The translations under genes and the position numbers were made by a program. This document shows positions 40,627-44,368 of a stretch of DNA of 44,368 bases, one piece after another. Origin of the DNA: Chara braunii. Taxonomy: Eukaryota; Streptophyta; Charophyceae; Charales; Characeae. The notes under the pieces were generated by a model. That model did no database searches and had not been told where the DNA came from. It was given only the letters and a program-made list of their open reading frames with translations. Location: the NCBI GenBank assembly GCA_003427395.1, contig BFEA01000471.1:113850-158217 (forward strand), in the 5' to 3' direction. The stretch's first letter is position 1, and each line of letters starts with the position of its first letter.

Positions 40627-41221
40627 TAAAACAGGGCCTTATGGACCTGACTCCTTCTATTATGAGGAACGTCAGTCCGGTTCCTATTCCACCGGCAAGT
40701 CGCAGTATAATGCAATACACATTAACAACACACGCTTCCTCCGGTCCGGCCGGAGGACCCCTAAACAACATTGATTACTCCACCCTTGGTGGAGGATTGA
40801 CTGTCAGCTTGCCTTGAGTCTCTCTTCCCTCTCAGACCTGCCCTAACAGCTCTGCCAGAAAATCCCTGATAAACCTAGGAAGAGATCTTCCTTTGCTGCT
40901 GAATGTCCTTCCTGCCCCCCATAATCAATCCCACCTTAAAATGTTGTGTTCTCTCCTACTTCCCTAAACCCCTTCCCCTACATATCAAATGTTGAAAAAC
41001 CTTAAACCCTAAACCCTAAACCCTGCTCTTCCTTAGATGCCTTAATTGGCAATCTCTCATCCGTTACTCCCCCCCTTCACTAACTTGTCATCCGTCCCCT
41101 TCTGAACTGTCTGTAAGACCATTTCCTAGCGGGCACGTCGCACCCGCCCTTGTGTCGTTCCTATCTTCGGCCCTGCCCTTGCGAGCCTCCTTTTCTGCAG
41201 ATAATTCCTCCTTCCCGCGGC
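40627..41221 (-). other. Probable 3' untranslated region of LINE A
   Basis: Between the stop of the LINE A frame and the (AAT)n tail. C- and T-rich on +. Contains the palindromic GGTCCGGCCGGAGGACC near 40743 and the telomeric tract at 41003-41024. Confidence 0.5.
41003..41024. repeat. Interstitial telomeric repeat
   Basis: Three uninterrupted CCCTAAA units (Arabidopsis-type) inside the presumed LINE 3' UTR. Confidence 0.9.
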
Positions 41222-42700
41222 TTATGGTAGCCCCAGCTCCGGGTCCCGATTCTCGTCCTCGTACGGTGAGTCTTGGAGATCGTCCTTAAACCAATGGAAG
41301 CGTAAGACTTTCCCTTCCAATGACNCTACTTNGCCCCCTGCTAGCACCCTTGTCCGAAATTTGTCAATTATTTCCTTAGCCTTTCCTGGATTCAACTCTC
41401 CCTGCTTCTCCGCTTGCTTCTTGGCTCGCAGCCATTGGGCTCTGATGTCCGTTTCCAGCAGGTTGTACAGCGTTACTCTGGTTTCCATTATGGTCACGGG
41501 GTTATCGCCTACCACCCTTTGGCATCTTCTTTTCCAGGCTGTCCACAGTGTATATAGCCTCAACAGCTGAAAAATACATTTCTGGCTAGAGTTCCAGCCC
41601 CTGGGCGCTTCCATACTGATAAGGAGGCGGTCCCTAAGTGGAGGGAAGGGAACTTCCATGACCCGGGACCATAGTGTGCGAGCTAACGCCCAAACCTGCT
41701 CTGCTTCCGGACATGAGATTAAACAATGAACCATCGTCTTTGGTGTCCCACCCGTACACAAGGGGCAGTTCCGTTCCTCCCCGACCCTAGCTTGTTTGTT
41801 TCTTCTTTCATATAGCCACGAGTTAACTGGGAGGCCCACGTGAAAGATGAGCCACTGCAGGCTTCTGACCTTACCCAATCTTATACTGTGTGGGGATGAC
41901 CAGGGGAGCTTTCCCACCTGGTCCCTTGGTATCCCCTCCCTCTTCTCCCATCTTAATGCTAAGGGAACGTCCAACAGGGTCGATTTTCTCCTCAACCTAT
42001 AACCTATTTTCGTTGTATAGCGGAGTATGTTGATCTTCGTGGCTATTCTTGTTTCTCCACCCCTAATATTCCACGCCCATTCCGTCGGGTCGTACTCCAA
42101 GTCTTGAATGGCCACTGTAGGTGCGAATATTGTAAGTTCATCGTCCTCTACCACCCTAACCTTCCTGAGCAAACTTTTCTTGACTGTGATTAACATCCTA
42201 GAGTCCTTATCCAGTCGACTCACCGTGAACCCCGGATTACGAACTGCGAACATTTCAGCATCCAGCCACTCGTTAGTGGGTCCTACTTCCTGCTGCACCC
42301 GGAAGGCCTGCTCAGGGACTGTGCTTATGCTCCAGGTCGCCCAATCTCCCCACTCCCATTTGTAAGGCCCTCTCAACAACTGCGTCCATTCTTGTTGTGG
42401 GATGGAGATTAGAATGTCGTTTAGATTTTCCGTGAGCCTATGGCATCCTTTCATCGTAGCTCTCAGTTCTCTACCCGTTTTCCATCTATTGTCGCTTTGG
42501 GACCATAAATGCTTGATCTGCCAGACCCCGTGTTCCAACCAGTTCCCCCATTTGGTGTCACTAGCTGTTAGTGTCCTCGACTTTCCTTGGGAGTCCTTTA
42601 ACCAGGGGTTACAAAACAAGGGTTGTCGGAGGACTTCCTCCTTAGATCTAGGTTTCCGTACTCTAGCCGGGAATATCTCTTCCCATGTCCTGAGAAATTC
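41222..42700 (-). pseudogene. LINE A C-terminal half with zf-RVT domain
   Basis: Reverse-strand 465-codon frame from 42619, with upstream continuity EEIFPARVRKPRSKEEVLRQ to about 42700. Contains SLQWLIFHVGLPVNSWLYER, then a CPLC...HCLISC zinc-binding motif typical of the zf-RVT domain of plant LINEs (about 41800-41700), and a basic helical tail (WLRAKKQAEKQGELNPGKA). Two undetermined bases (41325, 41332) lie near its end. A single frameshift at about 42690-42715, in a G-rich run, separates it from the RT half, so it is not translated with RT unless the frameshift is an assembly error. Confidence 0.88.
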
Positions 42701-44200
42701 CCTCCTCGCCCCTCCGTTCCCTTGCTCTACCCTTTTTTGCCCATCCTTTGCAGAATATCCAAAAAGTACCCTCCATATTTGAGGGAGTTGCGTACCTAGA
42801 CATCCCCCGTATGTGCTCCAATACTAGGGGAACCCAGCGTAAGTGAGGTTGCGTTACCAGTTTGATAATCCATTTCGATTGAAGTGCTTTAATCTGCTGT
42901 TCGGGGTCCAGGATACCCAGGCTCCCCCGATTCTTTGTTTGTATTACTTGTTTCCAAGTTACCTTGGAAATAAAGTTGTTCTTCGCCGGGTTCCCTGTCC
43001 ACAGATAGGCTGCCGCTACCCTTTGGAGCTTCCCAAGTGCGGGCCCTGGGGGTGACCACAGGGTGCCCGCATACCATAACATGGAAAAGATCAAAGCATT
43101 TAGAACTAAGGCTCTCCCGAACAGAGAGGTATAGATACTGGACCATGCGTCCAACTTAGCTAACATTTTGGTCATCTGATCCGAAGCCATGGAGTGATGA
43201 GGGCCCTCATCGGCTAGCCTGATCCCCAAATACCTCAGTGGCTGATGTGGGGGCAGCCACTCCATTCCTCCATGGTCCGGGGGTTGGGGCTGCTGGTGCT
43301 GGTGGTCGTGTATGAGCCACCAACCTATCGTTTTGGGCCAGTTAATTCTCATTTCCGATGCCAACTGAAACGCTTCCATTGCTTTTGTGAGTGCCTTAAA
43401 TGAGGAGTTAGTTGCCTTGATGAGAACTGTGAGGTCGTCTGCGAATAGTATCGTGGTGGGTAGTTCTATAATACGCCCCTGCTGGTCAGGTTCAGCTATA
43501 AGTCGGTCACGTGAAGGATCCTTTCTAAGGAATGAAGCTATGGCTTCCATGATAAAGAGAAAAATAGGGGCAGCCAATGGGTCACCTTGCCTAACTGATC
43601 TGGTCATTTTATATCTTTCCGAGAGGTGTCCGTTGACCTGCACTTGACCGTGTAAGTCGTTGTATAATACTCTTATCCACTTGCGAAAGTTAGGACCTAC
43701 ACCCATTTTCTCCATACATTGCTGTAGAAAAGACCAGTTGACCTGATCATATGCTTTCTCAAAGTCAAAGAAGAGGATAGCCGCGTTCATTCTTTTGTTT
43801 GCTATGTACCTGACCGATTCTGATAGGGTCATCACGTTGTCTAAAATGAATCTCCCTGGGATGAATCCTGTTTGGTCCAAGTGAAAGCAGCTGCCTGTTA
43901 TCCGCCTCAAGTGATTCGCTAATGCTTTGGCCACTATCTGGTGTGTAAGTGTCAGGAGTGTAATCGGTCTATAGTTTCTAATGTCTCTGGGGTTTCCTTT
44001 CTTGTACAGCAGGGTAACTACCCTTGTCGAGGATTCCATTCCCATGCCTTCGTTGTTCCATGCCTGGCTTAAGAAAGCTTCGTATTCCCCTCCCAGAATT
44101 TCCCAGTATTCTTGCCAGAATTCTCTTGTTAGTCCATCCCTGCCTGGCGTCTTATTTGGAGGCATTGTATCTAAGGCCTCTCTTATGTTGCATACCGTAT
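42663..44200 (-). pseudogene. LINE A reverse transcriptase domain
   Basis: Reverse-strand 500-codon frame (ATG at 44165, open a few codons further to about 44200). RT motifs in order: PPNKTPGRDGLTREFW, RVVTLLYKKGNPRDIRNYRP, DQTGFIPGRFILDNV, AAILFFDFEKAYDQVNW (first catalytic Asp), VRQGDPLAAPIFLF, ELPTTILFADDLTVL (catalytic FADD), RINWPKTIGWW and RYLGIRLAD. The catalytic residues are intact. The RT matches plant L1-type LINEs. The endonuclease is missing: homology stops at about 44200, so this is a 5'-truncated copy. Downstream a frameshift breaks the ORF. Confidence 0.93.
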
Positions 44201-44368
44201 AAGTGCAGACCAGAACAAGAACCGACCTTTCAATACAAAATATAAGATAGCACAGCGGAAGACTTAGATACTAGTGATCCGAACAATCAATGTTGTAATG
44301 CAGCCCTGAACATACATCATCATCATCGTTTCATAGTGTGAATGGGTCTGGCGCTTCACACAGGAAGA
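44201..44368. other. No recognisable feature
   Basis: Flank beyond the 5' truncation point of LINE A. No endonuclease coding is readable on the reverse strand. Confidence 0.4.

Noticed and set aside
39521-44200. A single intact LINE
   Set aside because: The pieces are in permuted order, overlap in the first RT motif and differ in sequence there, so they are two copies.

Overview
ORGANISM AND CHARACTER. The window is non-coding, repeat-dominated nuclear DNA of a plant-lineage eukaryote. The evidence is: (i) two U6 snRNA copies, one with the plant-type 3' end; (ii) an interstitial (CCCTAAA)3 Arabidopsis-type telomeric tract at 41003-41024; (iii) Ty3/gypsy elements, one of which ends in a chromodomain-like tail as in plant chromoviruses; (iv) a plant-type LINE with a zf-RVT tail. 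A streptophyte alga such as Chara would fit the dense nested transposons and long (CT)n/(GT)n tracts, but that is inference. No intact host gene is recognised. Two short exon-like segments (7538-7664 on +, 22952-23035 on -) and a group of open frames on - (15455-17017) are the only host-gene candidates, all weak. Almost every long open frame is a broken transposon gene or a frame running through a microsatellite.

LAYOUT. 1-2.2 kb: unrecognised DNA with a 39-bp minisatellite. 2.2-4.7 kb: reverse-strand Ty3/gypsy remnant (LTR plus decayed integrase), interrupted at 4664-4846 by a U6 retrocopy with a 16-bp target-site duplication. 5.6-6.0 kb: tandem tRNA-like SINE heads. 8.6-11.1 kb: minisatellites and microsatellites. 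11.6-14.1 kb: decayed Ty3/gypsy gag-RT, interrupted by an insertion. 17.1-18.5 kb: array of about 115-nt units carrying hammerhead-ribozyme cores; a further unit lies inverted at 34.35-34.5 kb. 19.3-21 kb: duplicated AT-rich blocks, a 250-bp foldback, tRNA-like repeats and a G-quadruplex tract. 21.93-22.02 kb: a mitochondrial-type SSU rRNA fragment abutting a 215-bp N gap. 24.9-26.8 kb: another decayed gypsy pol.

27.4-39.5 kb: a forward-strand chromovirus whose pol is split. RNase H and the zinc finger lie at 27443-28291 and the integrase at 36942-38109. The split is caused by a 7.76-kb, apparently non-coding TG...CA insertion (28292-36049, CCGG duplication) and, 11 bp after that duplication, an 877-bp hAT-like element (36065-36941) with 12-bp inverted ends, an 8-bp duplication and subterminal CCGGAC-rich blocks. 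The 7.76-kb insertion holds two arrays of imperfect hairpins (31967-32863 and 33163-33656) whose stems vary by paired changes while the loop or frame is constant. 39.5-44.2 kb: two reverse-strand LINE fragments head to tail.

HOW IT WORKS TOGETHER. This is a stack of successive insertions rather than an operon or pathway. The order can be read from interruptions: chromovirus first, then the TG...CA element and the hAT element within 15 bp of each other; older gypsy remnant first, then the U6 retrocopy mobilised by LINE machinery. The three most unusual signals are the hammerhead array, the constant-loop hairpin array, and the hAT-like element with CCGGAC subterminal repeats.
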